NCBI GenBank assembly: GCA_016710325.1
Contig: JADJXK010000002.1
Span: 3,596,001-3,660,000 of the forward strand
DNA from: Candidatus Leptofilum proximum
Lineage (GTDB): Bacteria; Chloroflexota; Anaerolineae; Promineifilales; Promineifilaceae
DNA length: 64,000 nucleotides
Reading direction: 5' to 3'
Shown here piece after piece: positions 17,172-25,587 of this stretch (the first letter of the stretch is position 1; each line of letters opens with the position of its first letter). A model generated the notes under the pieces. The model was not told where the DNA came from. It did not search any database and saw only the letters and a list, made by a program, of their open reading frames with translations. Made by a program: the position numbers and the translations under genes.

Positions 17172-17210
17172 TTGACATCGGCAGATGTAGATGTATACTG
17201 TATACATCTA
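17172..17210 (+). promoter_or_regulatory. Promoter with overlapping palindromic operator, upstream of the vapBC pair
   Basis: TTGACA (17172-17177), a 16-base spacer and TATACT (17194-17199) form a near-consensus promoter. TAGATGTATA and TATACATCTA (17188-17210) make a perfect 10-bp dyad around CTG that covers the -10 box. This fits an autoregulated toxin-antitoxin promoter bound by the RHH antitoxin; about 125 bases of leader separate it from the antitoxin start. Confidence 0.7.
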
Positions 17211-17223
17211 TTTTCAGCCAACG

Positions 17224-17295
17224 TGTCATACCCACACAGGCGGGTATCCATTAAGTGCCAAAGGAAGATGGATTCCCGCATTCGCGGGAATGACA
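17224..17295. repeat. MITE-like inverted repeat (GGATTCCCGCnnnnGCGGGAATGACA type)
   Basis: The left arm (TGTCATACCC...GGGTATCCA, 17224-17250) and right arm (TGGATTCCCG...GGGAATGACA, 17269-17295) are imperfect 27-bp inverted repeats around an 18-base centre. This text is a widespread bacterial intergenic palindrome. It lies in the 5' leader of the vapBC transcript. Confidence 0.75.
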
Positions 17296-17332
17296 ATTTA
17301 AGTGCAAGATGTATTGAAGAGGGAGCAGTCTG

Positions 17333-17620
17333 ATGAGCGAAAAAATGGTGCGAACGCAGGTGTATTTGCCGCAAGAGATTTACGATCAGCTCAAATCCCG
17401 CGCCGATGAGGAAGGGGTGACGATGGCGACCCAAATTCGGGAGGCGCTGGCTGAGTACGTGGTGGAAAAGCCAAAAAAGAAAGAGCACATTCTCACAGAA
17501 GATGACCCCATCTGGCAGCTCATTGGCATTGGCAAAGGTGGGCCGCCGGACGGGTCTGTGAATCATGACAAATATATCTACACCAGAGATTGGGACCCTG
17601 AAGATGAGGCCACTGCATGA
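17333..17620 (+). CDS. Ribbon-helix-helix antitoxin (VapB-like)
   Basis: Residues 5-45 (VRTQVYLPQEIYDQLKSRAD, then TMATQIREALAEYV) form a MetJ/Arc ribbon-helix-helix DNA-binding domain. The C-terminal half is acidic and presumably wraps the toxin. Its stop overlaps the PIN toxin start by four bases, the usual antitoxin-first arrangement. A palindromic operator lies upstream, consistent with autoregulation. Confidence 0.85.
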   Translation: MSEKMVRTQVYLPQEIYDQLKSRADEEGVTMATQIREALAEYVVEKPKKKEHILTEDDPIWQLIGIGKGGPPDGSVNHDKYIYTRDWDPEDEATA

Positions 17621-18033
17621 ATCTCTTTGTAGACAGCAGCGGCTGGATAGCGCTTTTCGGAGATAGAGACAAGTTTCATCCACAAGCGGTTGCGGCTTAC
17701 CGGGGGTTAACAAATCAACGGCTCAATTTATTGACCACAGATTATGTTTTTGATGAGACGGTGACTTTTTTGCAGAAACATTACGGTACGGCCGTTGCCA
17801 AACAGTGCGGTCAAGCCATTTTAACGGCACCTTACATCAAGCTGCTGTTTGTTGACAATGAAATTTGGCAAGCGGCCTGGGAAATGTTTCAATCTTATGA
17901 AGATAAGCAGTGGGCGTTTACGGATTGCACCAGCTTTATTGTGATGCAGCAGCAGCAGGTGTGGCAGGCGTTTAGCTTTGACCAGCACTTTGAGCAAGCC
18001 GGTTTCCGGCTGTGGCCGGGAACGGTGGGGTAA
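17617..18033 (+). CDS. PIN-domain toxin (VapC-like ribonuclease)
   Basis: A 138-residue PIN domain: the first acidic residue is in NLFVDSSGWIALF, the second in DYVFDETVTFL, the third in FTDCTSFIVM and a fourth near FSFDQHFEQAGF. These form the Mg-binding pocket of VapC-type RNases that cleave RNA. ATG overlaps the antitoxin stop. Length is normal. Probable targets (tRNA or rRNA) cannot be predicted. Confidence 0.88.
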   Translation: MNLFVDSSGWIALFGDRDKFHPQAVAAYRGLTNQRLNLLTTDYVFDETVTFLQKHYGTAVAKQCGQAILTAPYIKLLFVDNEIWQAAWEMFQSYEDKQWAFTDCTSFIVMQQQQVWQAFSFDQHFEQAGFRLWPGTVG

Positions 18034-18195
18034 GCTGGCGTGTTTCGGGCTTGGCTTTAACCGGCTGAATTTTTCTGTTAACGTGAAGGGATGTTGATTA
18101 TGCCAGGTGGCCTTTGTGCCCCAGGTCAAAGGATGCCCGGCCCAACGTCAAACGTCGTCGGTTCTCAAAAATCTCTGTGGTCTTTGGGGCAAAAC

Positions 18196-19710
18196 TTAAT
18201 TGATGGGGAGTTTGAAGGTGAAGGTGCTGCCCACGTTTTCTTCGCTTTGCACGCTGATCTCGCCGTTGTGGGCTTCAATGAGGCTCTTGACGATGGCCAG
18301 TCCCAGGCCGGTGCCGATGGCCAGGTGGCGGTGGCCCTTAACGCGGCTGTAGCGGTCAAAGATGGTGGGCAGCTCGTCGGCCGGAATGCCGTAGCCGTTG
18401 TCTTCCACTACAAAGATGGCGTAACGGCCGTTCACCTCCGTCTTCACCGAAACAAGGCCGCTTTCTGGGGTGTACTTCAGCGCATTGGAGATCAGGTTCA
18501 GGATCACGCGCCGAATCTTGCTCATGTCCGCCTTCACTATGATGGGCGACGGAATCTGGTCGTAGTTGAGGGTGATATTCTTTTCCAGCGCCTGGGTTTC
18601 GAGAGATTCGGTTGTGTTTTTGACCAGCAGCGCCAGGTCAAAGCTGGAGGTTTCCAGCAAAATCGGCACGCCGGATTGCAGCTTTTCTAGTTCCAGGATG
18701 TTGTTCACAATCTCTAAAAGCGTATCCTGGCTGTTTAAGATCACCTTGGCAATCTTCGTCTGCTGGTCGCGCGTCAGCTCGCGGTCGCGTAAAATGCTGC
18801 CATAGCCGCGGATGCTGGTCAGCGGTGTGCGCATATCATGAGTCAGCACGGCCAGGAAGGAATCTTTTTCTTTGTGCAGCGCTTCCAGCTTGTGGTTGGC
18901 ATCGGCCAGAGCCTGGGTGCGCAGCGTGACCATCTCTTCCAGCTTCTCCATTTGCTTTTTGGCGTTGTTAACCGTCACCCGGAAAGAGTAAGCCGACAAG
19001 ATAATGGGCAGCACAAAAATGGCCAGCCCCAGCAGGCCAAACTGAATGACGGCCAGGGTAATCAAGCCGCCGCCGATGCTCATCACCAGTACGTTCATGG
19101 GGATAGCCCAACGATTCTCGCGCCAGACTTCCTTCGGTTTTACGCCGTTGGCCAGGAAAATGATGATTGAAAGCAGCCAGAAATTGACTTGATCGCCCAC
19201 TATGGCGCCAATAAACCAGGGGATGGCATCCAGGACAAAGTTGCCGCTGCCGAGTACCTGCCTAAAGAAAACAAAAACTACCCCGGCGGTAAAAATGGAA
19301 ACCCCATGAATGCCGCTGTTGACCCCTAGCCGTTCCAACTCGTGATACCAGTCGCGGTTTTTGAGGCGCAGACTGAGCAGCCACAAACCCAATTCAGCAA
19401 TGGCAGCGGCCATACCAGCAGCCACCGGACCATACAAACCGGCAACGGCAAAACTAATGGCGCCACTAACCGAAACGCTCACGTTGCCGCCAACCAGGTA
19501 CGTCATGGTGCTTTGTGTGGCGATAGCGAAAAACAGCAGGAGGAGGAGAATGGAAGGATTTTCGTATTTGGGGAACAAAATGAGGCCCCAAACCACAATA
19601 AAAAGACCGGCCACAGATAGAATCGCAGAGTAAAACTGGCGCGTGTTGCGCAGGCTTACTTGCCGTTGAGGCACTTCTTTCTCGTCTGGTTCATCAATCG
19701 CAGCGCTCAT
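18196..19710 (-). CDS. Membrane sensor histidine kinase
   Basis: The N-terminal half has about seven or eight hydrophobic segments forming a MASE-like membrane sensor. A coiled-coil linker (NNAKKQMEKLEEMVTLRTQA) leads to the HisKA domain with the phosphoacceptor His in FLAVLTHDMRTPLTSIRGYG. The ATPase part shows NLISNALKYTPE (N box), VEDNGYGIP (G1), and GTGLGLAIVKSLIEAHNG (G2). No response regulator gene is adjacent, so it is an orphan here. ATG 19710 is chosen; the frame extends to 19749 without a ribosome site. No substrate-sensing residue can be named. Confidence 0.85.
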   Translation of the reverse strand: MSAAIDEPDEKEVPQRQVSLRNTRQFYSAILSVAGLFIVVWGLILFPKYENPSILLLLLFFAIATQSTMTYLVGGNVSVSVSGAISFAVAGLYGPVAAGMAAAIAELGLWLLSLRLKNRDWYHELERLGVNSGIHGVSIFTAGVVFVFFRQVLGSGNFVLDAIPWFIGAIVGDQVNFWLLSIIIFLANGVKPKEVWRENRWAIPMNVLVMSIGGGLITLAVIQFGLLGLAIFVLPIILSAYSFRVTVNNAKKQMEKLEEMVTLRTQALADANHKLEALHKEKDSFLAVLTHDMRTPLTSIRGYGSILRDRELTRDQQTKIAKVILNSQDTLLEIVNNILELEKLQSGVPILLETSSFDLALLVKNTTESLETQALEKNITLNYDQIPSPIIVKADMSKIRRVILNLISNALKYTPESGLVSVKTEVNGRYAIFVVEDNGYGIPADELPTIFDRYSRVKGHRHLAIGTGLGLAIVKSLIEAHNGEISVQSEENVGSTFTFKLPIN

Positions 19711-19908
19711 TTCCCACTTACTGTAACGGATTTCGGGACCGAATGACATAGGAGAAAAAGGTGAACCGGGTTCTACCCCATAAATAGAGAGTGAATTTAT
19801 TGTGCACCGTCTACACCTGGTAGAGAGCGTCGTCTGCCCTGAACCAATGGACAGGTGCGGCAGAAGCAGGGGAAGCTATAATTTGGAAAGGAAGTAAGGC
19901 AATGATTA

Positions 19909-21020
19909 AGTAAACCGAAACAAGTTTTCGGAATTTAATAATTGTGGCATCATAGAGAGATGCCTAAAAAAATTGACTACACTTTAACAACTGAATCACT
20001 CGCGATAATCGAACAAGCCATCAAAAACCATGATGACCTCCGCGTTCGCCAACGGGCAACCATTATTCGGATGCTGCATTTAGGGCAAAAGCCGCAGGAA
20101 ATCGCTGAACTCCTGTCGATACAGCCGAGTAAAGTCTACTATTGGCATCAGCGGTGGCGAGCGGAAGGGCTAGAAGGGTTAGCCGACAGGCCCCGCTCTG
20201 GTCGTCCCCAAGCGGCTGACGCGCAGTACCGGCAACGACTGGCCCAAGTCATCGAACAAGACCCGCACGATTTAGGGTATGCCTTCACAGTTTGGGATAG
20301 CAAACAGCTAATAGCCCATTTAGAAAGGAAACTGGCGTGCGGGTTACCGAGCGCACCTTCCTCAATATCTTGGCCGAAGAAGAGTATGTTTATCGACGAC
20401 CGAAGCATACATTGGACCCACTCCAGGACAAAGTGGTCAAAGCCAGAGCTGAAGCCACGCTGGAAATGCTTAAAAAAAGCTGAACGAGCCGAAATCGAAC
20501 TATTCTTTGTGGACGAAACGACCCTGAGACTGCTGTGTAAGCTGGTCAAATGTTGGATGAAGCGGGGGCGACAGAAACGGGTACCTGCCCCTGGCCCGGC
20601 CAAGTGGCATCACCTATTTGGTGCTTACAATTGGCGCACTGATGCAGTCATTACCATGCCCGCCGAGAAGAAAAACACACAATCCTTCTGTCTCTTCATT
20701 CAACTATTGATGGCTTCGGCTCCATCAGATCGCCCCGTTGTGATTGTTTTGGACAATGCTTCCTACCATCACAGCTATGTCTCTGAGGCCCTGCTGGCCT
20801 TTTATGAAAATCAGGCAACGGTTTTCTGGTTGCCGCCTTACTGTTCAGACCTCAATCCGATTGAGCGGTTTTGGCGGCACCTGAAAGACAAAGCCTGTGC
20901 CAACCACTTGTTCGAAACGATTGCCGAAATGATTCATTCAGTTGATAAGGTGCTTACCATTCAGAACGATTTGTCTCATGCTGAAAGGTTTTTATTTACG
21001 AAAACTTTTTGCTGACTACT
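19909..21020 (+). mobile_element. IS630-family insertion sequence
   Basis: A 1112-bp element between TA dinucleotides (19907-19908 and 21021-21022), as expected for IS630/Tc1. The ends are inverted repeats with conserved AGTA and AAGTTTTCG blocks. It holds one transposase gene with a shifted internal segment. Confidence 0.88.
19960..21015 (+). CDS. IS630 family transposase with a frame-shifted middle segment
   Basis: The N-terminal helix-turn-helix (QKPQEIAELLSIQPSKVYYW, then GLEGLADRPRSGRP) and the DDE residues in FFVDETTL, VIVLDNASYHH and LNPIERFW are intact. Between about 20331 and 20476 the frame reads an alien segment (LACGLPSAPSSISWPKK...). The neighbouring frame there reads ERKTGVRVTERTFLNILAEE and onward, normal IS630 sequence. 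Two compensating one-base changes at GGAAAC (20328) and the A7 run near 20472 explain it. Whether the enzyme works is doubtful. Confidence 0.85.
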   Translation: MPKKIDYTLTTESLAIIEQAIKNHDDLRVRQRATIIRMLHLGQKPQEIAELLSIQPSKVYYWHQRWRAEGLEGLADRPRSGRPQAADAQYRQRLAQVIEQDPHDLGYAFTVWDSKQLIAHLERKLACGLPSAPSSISWPKKSMFIDDRSIHWTHSRTKWSKPELKPRWKCLKKAERAEIELFFVDETTLRLLCKLVKCWMKRGRQKRVPAPGPAKWHHLFGAYNWRTDAVITMPAEKKNTQSFCLFIQLLMASAPSDRPVVIVLDNASYHHSYVSEALLAFYENQATVFWLPPYCSDLNPIERFWRHLKDKACANHLFETIAEMIHSVDKVLTIQNDLSHAERFLFTKTFC

Positions 21021-21193
21021 TAATATTTTGCTGTTTACTGTGAGGCTGGCGCTGTTGGTTTTGACAAATGTGTAGGCCCTCACTACAATGAAAATGAGGC
21101 GGATTCTGATTTTCCACATTGCCTGCCTCAACACCTCAGCAGTTTGACTACTGACGTCTTTATTCATTCCACATTTAAAAAAGGAGAAAAATG

Positions 21194-21805
21194 ATGGCTT
21201 TTGAATTACCCCCACTGCCATATGCTGAAGATGCATTGGAACCACACATCGATGCGCGGACTATGTCGATTCATCATGATAAGCACCATGCTGGCTACAC
21301 CAACAACCTGAATTCTGCTTTAGAGGGACACGCCAATCTGGCTAACAAGTCGATTGAGGAATTGTTAGGTGATTTGAACAGCGTGCCGGAATCTATTCGT
21401 ACGGCCGTACGCAACAACGGCGGCGGCTATGCCAACCATTCCCTGTTTTGGAACATCATGAGCCCCAACGGCGGCGGCCAGCCCAGCGGCGAACTGGCCC
21501 AGGCGATCAACGATGCGTTTGGCAGTTTTGACGCTTTTAAAGAGCAGTTTAGCAAGGCGGCCGGCACCCGTTTTGGCTCTGGCTGGGCCTGGCTGTATGT
21601 CGATGGCAGTGGCAATCTGGCTGTTGGCTCTACCCCCAACCAGGACACACCTTTGATGGAAGGCAACACGCCCATTCTCGGCCTGGATGTTTGGGAACAT
21701 GCTTATTACCTGAACTATCAGAACCGCCGTCCCGATTACGTCAGCGCCTGGTGGAACGTTGTGGATTGGGGTGCTGTTTCCCAAAATTACGCCGCAGCAA
21801 AATAA
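21194..21805 (+). CDS. sodA: Superoxide dismutase, Mn/Fe family
   Basis: Converts superoxide to oxygen and peroxide. Metal ligands are visible as His in MSIHHDKHHAGYT, His in YANHSLFWNIMSP, and Asp/His in LDVWEHAYYLNYQNRRPDY. The GSGWAWLYVD motif and the tail WWNVVDW match the Mn-type subgroup. At 203 residues it has normal length and no signal peptide. AAAAAAGGAG precedes two tandem ATGs; the second (21194) gives the usual MAFELPPLPYA start. A terminator follows. Confidence 0.95.
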   Translation: MAFELPPLPYAEDALEPHIDARTMSIHHDKHHAGYTNNLNSALEGHANLANKSIEELLGDLNSVPESIRTAVRNNGGGYANHSLFWNIMSPNGGGQPSGELAQAINDAFGSFDAFKEQFSKAAGTRFGSGWAWLYVDGSGNLAVGSTPNQDTPLMEGNTPILGLDVWEHAYYLNYQNRRPDYVSAWWNVVDWGAVSQNYAAAK

Positions 21806-21830
21806 CAGGTTCCCCACCGTAAATTCCCTG

Positions 21831-21861
21831 AAAAAGGACAGCCTTAGCGCTGTCCTTTTTT
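21831..21861 (+). terminator. Rho-independent terminator after sodA
   Basis: GGACAGC (21836-21842) pairs with GCTGTCC (21849-21855), extended by AAAAA/TTTTTT, directly after sodA. Confidence 0.9.
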
Positions 21862-21898
21862 GTTGAGTTATGGGCTGCTTTTCTTATAGCCGAAACAA

Positions 21899-21927
21899 TT
21901 GACAAAGCAGTTTAGTGTGGCTAGAAT
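21899..21927 (+). promoter_or_regulatory. Sigma-70 type promoter, ferredoxin gene
   Basis: TTGACA (21899-21904), a 17-base spacer and TAGAAT (21922-21927) are close to consensus. The start point would be near 21934, about 180 bases ahead of the ferredoxin start. The same TTGACA-17-TAGAAT pair is found upstream of livJ. Confidence 0.65.
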
Positions 21928-22113
21928 GAACCCATTGACCCACCCGTCAATTAACAATTGGAAATCGACTCCATTCTCGTCTGGGTTGGGAATCAATCAA
22001 AGAAAAGCCAATCCTGCACCTGTAATTGGCCGAAGTTTTACCGGGTTGATTTCTAAACAAAACGGCCGTTTACAATTCCAACAAAACCTTCTATTCAAAG
22101 CAAGGAGAGATTT

Positions 22114-22521
22114 ATGACCCATATAGTGACCCGTTTATGTTTGCGCGACACCGCTTGCGTAGATGTATGCCCGGTAGAATGTATGGTCTTGGGGAAGCCG
22201 GAAGAAGAATGGCCCTGGCTTTATATTGACCCCGATACCTGCATTGACTGCGGTGCCTGTGTTCCCGAATGCCCCTACGAAGCCATTTTCCCAGAAGAAG
22301 AAGTTCCCTTCGATTATGAAGCACCTGCCGGGGTATGGATTGCCAACACCAAGGCGCTTTTGCCAGATGGCGCTCCCTTCTCTGGGGAAGTCGATGGCCA
22401 CCAGGTTAACCTGAAGAACGCCAAGCAGCTTTCCGGCGGCGAAATTTTGGACCTCACCGAGGATATTCCACCGAATTACGATTTCTACTCTGAAGGACCA
22501 GGCTACGACGCCCTCGATTAA
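22114..22521 (+). CDS. Ferredoxin, two iron-sulfur clusters
   Basis: Small electron carrier. CLRDTACVDVCPVECM holds the first Cys set and CIDCGACVPECP near residue 47 is a classic [4Fe-4S] CxxCxxCxxxCP motif; the wider spacing in the first set suggests a seven-iron or dicluster protein of the bacterial FdxA kind. The C-terminal half is acidic and lacks cysteines. AAGGAGAG precedes ATG 22114. It is monocistronic, with its own promoter and terminator. Confidence 0.88.
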   Translation: MTHIVTRLCLRDTACVDVCPVECMVLGKPEEEWPWLYIDPDTCIDCGACVPECPYEAIFPEEEVPFDYEAPAGVWIANTKALLPDGAPFSGEVDGHQVNLKNAKQLSGGEILDLTEDIPPNYDFYSEGPGYDALD

Positions 22522-22532
22522 CTTAATGAGTG

Positions 22533-22565
22533 AGACCTGCTGAAAGCCGCAGCAGGTCTTTCTTT
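22533..22565 (+). terminator. Rho-independent terminator after ferredoxin
   Basis: AGACCTGCTG (22533-22542) pairs with CAGCAGGTCT (22550-22559), followed by TTCTTTT. Confidence 0.85.
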
Positions 22566-22653
22566 TAAAAAGCCGAATTAGCTTTCTGGCGCGTAATTGC
22601 AAAAGTGGCTGATTCGGTTTTTTTGTCTTTTCGATACTTGATGCGAGGTAACT

Positions 22654-24087
22654 ATGAGTGATTACCGTGTAGAAAAAGATTCTTTAGGAGAAGTACATGT
22701 ACCCGCTGCTGCCTATTGGGGCGCGCAAACGCAGCGTGCCATCCACAATTTCCCCATCACTGGCCTGAAGCCTTACCCGGCGTTTGTCTGGTCGATGGCG
22801 GTGATTAAGCGGGCGGCGGCCGAGGTGAATTCTGACCTGGGCTTGTTCCAGGACAAACAGGTAGGAGACAAGACGGTCTCAGGCGATGCCATGGCCCAGG
22901 CGATTATGATGGCGGCCGATGAGGTCATTGACGGCCGTTTCACCGACCAATTTGTGGTAGACCCGATTCAGGCTGGGGCTGGGACCAGCCACAACATGAA
23001 CATCAACGAGGTGATCGCCAACCGGGCCAATGAGCACCTGGGGTTTGGCCTGGATGCCGCGCCCAAGCCGGTGAATCCTAACGACCATGTGAACATGGCT
23101 CAATCCACCAACGACACCATTCCCACGGCCATTCGCCTGGGCTGCCTGTGGCGGCTGGATGAACTGCTGGCGTCGCTGCAAACGCTGGCGGGCGCCTTTC
23201 ATGGTAAGGCACTTGAGTTTGATGATGTGGTGAAAAGCGGCCGTACCCACCTGCAAGATGCCGTACCGGTGCGCCTGGGCCAGGAATTTAGCGCCTATGC
23301 CCGCGCCGTAGAGCGCGATCGGGAAAAGATTGCTCAGGCTGCCGACGGGCTGCGCCGTTTGGGCATCGGTGGGACGGCAACTGGCACTGGCCTGAACGCC
23401 CACACCGAATACCATCGTCGCATGGTGGCCACACTCAGCCGTCTGACTGGGCTGGAACTGCACGAGTCGGACAATTTGTTTGAGTCGATGCAGAGCATGG
23501 CCGATGCGGTGCACTTCAGCGGGGCGCTGCGCACGCTGGCGCAGGACCTTACCCGTATTGCCAACGATTTCCGCCTGCTCTCTTCTGGTCCCAGCACAGG
23601 GCTGGATGAGATTCGCCTGCCTGCCGTGCAGCCTGGTTCATCCATCATGCCCGGCAAGGTAAACCCGGTGCTGGCCGAGATGCTAAACATGGCCATGTTC
23701 CAGGTGATGGGCAACGACCTGACCGTGATGATGAGCGGCCAGGCGGGCCAGCTAGAGCTGAACGTGATGATGCCGGTGATGGCCTACAACCTCTTCCAGA
23801 GCATGGACATTATCATTAATTCGGTGAATGCGTTTACCGAAAAATGTGTGGTGGGTCTGAAGGCCAACGCGGAAAAGGCGAATGGCTGGTTGGCCAAAAA
23901 CGCCATTTTGGTAACGGCACTGAACCCCGTGATTGGTTACCTGAAGGGCGCCGAAGTGGCCAAGGAGGCGATGGCTACCAACCGCACCGTGCGTGAAGTG
24001 GTGATCGAAAAGGGTTATCTGGAGGCGGAAGAAGCAGATCGCTTGCTGAATGTGCGTGCGCTCACGGATGGTGGTATTCAGAAATAA
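22654..24087 (+). CDS. aspA: Aspartate ammonia-lyase (class II fumarase/aspartase family)
   Basis: Reversible removal of ammonia from aspartate to give fumarate, or hydration of fumarate. Family motifs are GAGTSHNMNINEVIANRA, NDHVNMAQSTNDTIPTA, SGRTHLQDAVPVRLGQEF and the flexible catalytic loop GSSIMPGKVNPV. The N-terminus YRVEKDSLGEVHVPAAAYWG and the HVNMAQSTND form resemble Bacillus aspartase more than FumC. A fumarase role cannot be excluded because the loop has the PGKVNP form shared by both. Length (477) is normal. Confidence 0.75.
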   Translation: MSDYRVEKDSLGEVHVPAAAYWGAQTQRAIHNFPITGLKPYPAFVWSMAVIKRAAAEVNSDLGLFQDKQVGDKTVSGDAMAQAIMMAADEVIDGRFTDQFVVDPIQAGAGTSHNMNINEVIANRANEHLGFGLDAAPKPVNPNDHVNMAQSTNDTIPTAIRLGCLWRLDELLASLQTLAGAFHGKALEFDDVVKSGRTHLQDAVPVRLGQEFSAYARAVERDREKIAQAADGLRRLGIGGTATGTGLNAHTEYHRRMVATLSRLTGLELHESDNLFESMQSMADAVHFSGALRTLAQDLTRIANDFRLLSSGPSTGLDEIRLPAVQPGSSIMPGKVNPVLAEMLNMAMFQVMGNDLTVMMSGQAGQLELNVMMPVMAYNLFQSMDIIINSVNAFTEKCVVGLKANAEKANGWLAKNAILVTALNPVIGYLKGAEVAKEAMATNRTVREVVIEKGYLEAEEADRLLNVRALTDGGIQK

Positions 24088-24154
24088 CGGATATTGCGTC
24101 TAATTTATGAAAGGGTCGCCGTGCAGCGGCCCTTTTGTTTTCTCTCACAGGCTG

Positions 24155-24559
24155 ATGTTGACGATTGAACGGCCGTTGCTAAACCAACTTCTAAAACACC
24201 TTCAAAATTGCTACCCGCTGGAAGGGTGTGGCTTGCTGGCGGGGGACGAAGAGACGGGGGGGGTGACGGCCGTTTACCCCATCGAAAACAGCCTGCACAG
24301 CCCCACCGCTTACGAGATGGATCCCACGCAGCAAATCCAGGCGATGCTCGACCTGGAAACGCACGGCTGGCAGCTGCTGGCCATCTACCATTCCCATCCC
24401 CAAGGCCCAGAAGTGCCTTCTGCCACCGATGTGGCTCTGGCCATGTACCCAGATGCGATGTATGTCATAGTTTCGCTGCAAAAACGCGCCGGGCCCGTGG
24501 TACGTGCCTTCCGCATAGACGGCCAGGTTGTTGTTGAGCAATCTATGAGGGTTGTGTAA
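24155..24559 (+). CDS. M67 (JAMM/MPN+) metallopeptidase
   Basis: Zinc isopeptidase of the Mov34/MPN+ family. The JAMM set is complete: Glu in YPLEGCGLLAG near residue 22, then the zinc site HSHPQGPEVPSATD (HxH...SxxD). Bacterial members often cleave C-terminal tails from ubiquitin-like sulfur carriers, but no such carrier (ThiS/MoaD/CysO) lies beside it. ATG 24155 (MLTIERP) is preferred; a longer frame from 24107 has no ribosome site. It follows aspA closely and may be co-transcribed. Confidence 0.82.
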   Translation: MLTIERPLLNQLLKHLQNCYPLEGCGLLAGDEETGGVTAVYPIENSLHSPTAYEMDPTQQIQAMLDLETHGWQLLAIYHSHPQGPEVPSATDVALAMYPDAMYVIVSLQKRAGPVVRAFRIDGQVVVEQSMRVV

Positions 24560-24888
24560 CCATCTGGCGAAAATTGTGTTTAATACGGGTGAAATAAACG
24601 AAGCGGTTTGTCCGCAGGAAGAGCAGCAAGTCGAGCAGAGGGGCAAGAAAAAATTCCTACTATTTCCAACTAATGGGCTGTTTCTGGAGCACCACAAAAG
24701 GGTTAAAATCCAGGGAACAGTTCAGCCGAAGCATAAAGCCCCCATGTTATTGGCAAACATGCGATTCGGCGCAGGCCTCATCTCTGCGAATCTCTGTCCG
24801 TAAAAGCTAAGTTAAGTCCGTTGAAGTTAACATTTGGCCTTTACACAACACGATATCGAAACAGAAAACACGGAGAGGAACAAAACAG
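24560..24888. other. Intergenic, no supported feature
   Basis: A 329-base gap between the JAMM protease and plsY. An 83-codon frame crosses it but has no ribosome site and no protein-like features. No terminator, promoter or RNA gene is evident apart from the GGAGAGG ribosome site of plsY. Confidence 0.5.
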
Positions 24889-25572
24889 ATGATTATTTTT
24901 TATTTTCTCGTAGCGGCAGTGATTGGTTATCTGTGCGGGGCTATTCCGTTTGGCTACCTGTATGTACGCCTGGTGAAGGGAGAAGACATCCGCACAATTG
25001 GCAGCGGCCGTACCGGTGGGACCAACTCTCTGCGGGCGGCGGGCCTGGGAGTTGGGCTGGCCACCTCCTTCAGCGATGTGGGCAAAGGCGCCCTGGGCAT
25101 TATTTTGTCTCGCTGGCTCCTGGCCAACCAGATGAGCCCGGAGCTGCTGCCCTGGGCTCTGGCCACGGCTGGTGTCATGTCGGTGATTGGGCACAATTGG
25201 TCTGTGTTTATGGGTTGGCGCGGTGGGGCTGGCACGGGTCCAAATGTGGGTTGGGGCACCGCACTGTGGTGGCCCATGCTGCCTATTGCCATCGTGGTGA
25301 TGGTGGGTATGCTGCTGGGCATCGGCATGGCTTCTGTAGCCTCACTTACCATGGGCGCCATTATCGCCGTTGTATTCCTGGTTTTGTATATCGCTGGAGT
25401 GCCCCCATTTGATGGAACCGTCGCCTACATCGTCGGTGGCATAGTGGCCTTTGCCATTGTGGCCTGGGCACTGCGGCCCAACATCAAGCGGCTGCTCAAC
25501 GGCACCGAACGGGTGGTTGGCCCCCGTGCCCGCCGCCTCAAACGTATGCAAGAAGCGAAGAATGGTAATTGA
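24889..25572 (+). CDS. plsY: Glycerol-3-phosphate acyltransferase PlsY, variant
   Basis: Integral membrane enzyme that acylates glycerol-3-phosphate from acyl-phosphate, the second step after PlsX (encoded at 53731-54729). Motif 1 is GSGRTGGTNSLRA (usual GSGNxGxTN), motif 2 includes SDVGKGALG, and motif 3 begins GHNWSVFMGWRGGAGTGPN, where most PlsY have GGKGVAT. The Lys of motif 3 is thus missing. About five to seven membrane spans; 227 residues. GGAGAGG precedes ATG 24889. It may be a divergent clade with altered activity. Confidence 0.8.
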   Translation: MIIFYFLVAAVIGYLCGAIPFGYLYVRLVKGEDIRTIGSGRTGGTNSLRAAGLGVGLATSFSDVGKGALGIILSRWLLANQMSPELLPWALATAGVMSVIGHNWSVFMGWRGGAGTGPNVGWGTALWWPMLPIAIVVMVGMLLGIGMASVASLTMGAIIAVVFLVLYIAGVPPFDGTVAYIVGGIVAFAIVAWALRPNIKRLLNGTERVVGPRARRLKRMQEAKNGN

Positions 25573-25587
25573 GTAATTGGGTAATTT
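25564..25587. repeat. TAATTGAGTAATTGGGTAAT repeat, left copy
   Basis: An AT-rich word repeat immediately before the cupin gene. Its inverted counterpart lies at 26005-26036 just after that gene, and another related pair lies at 57616-57693 before leuS. Confidence 0.65.

Noticed and set aside
21899..22117. 72-codon + strand frame ahead of ferredoxin
   Set aside because: It begins inside the predicted promoter and has no ribosome site or protein-like features.
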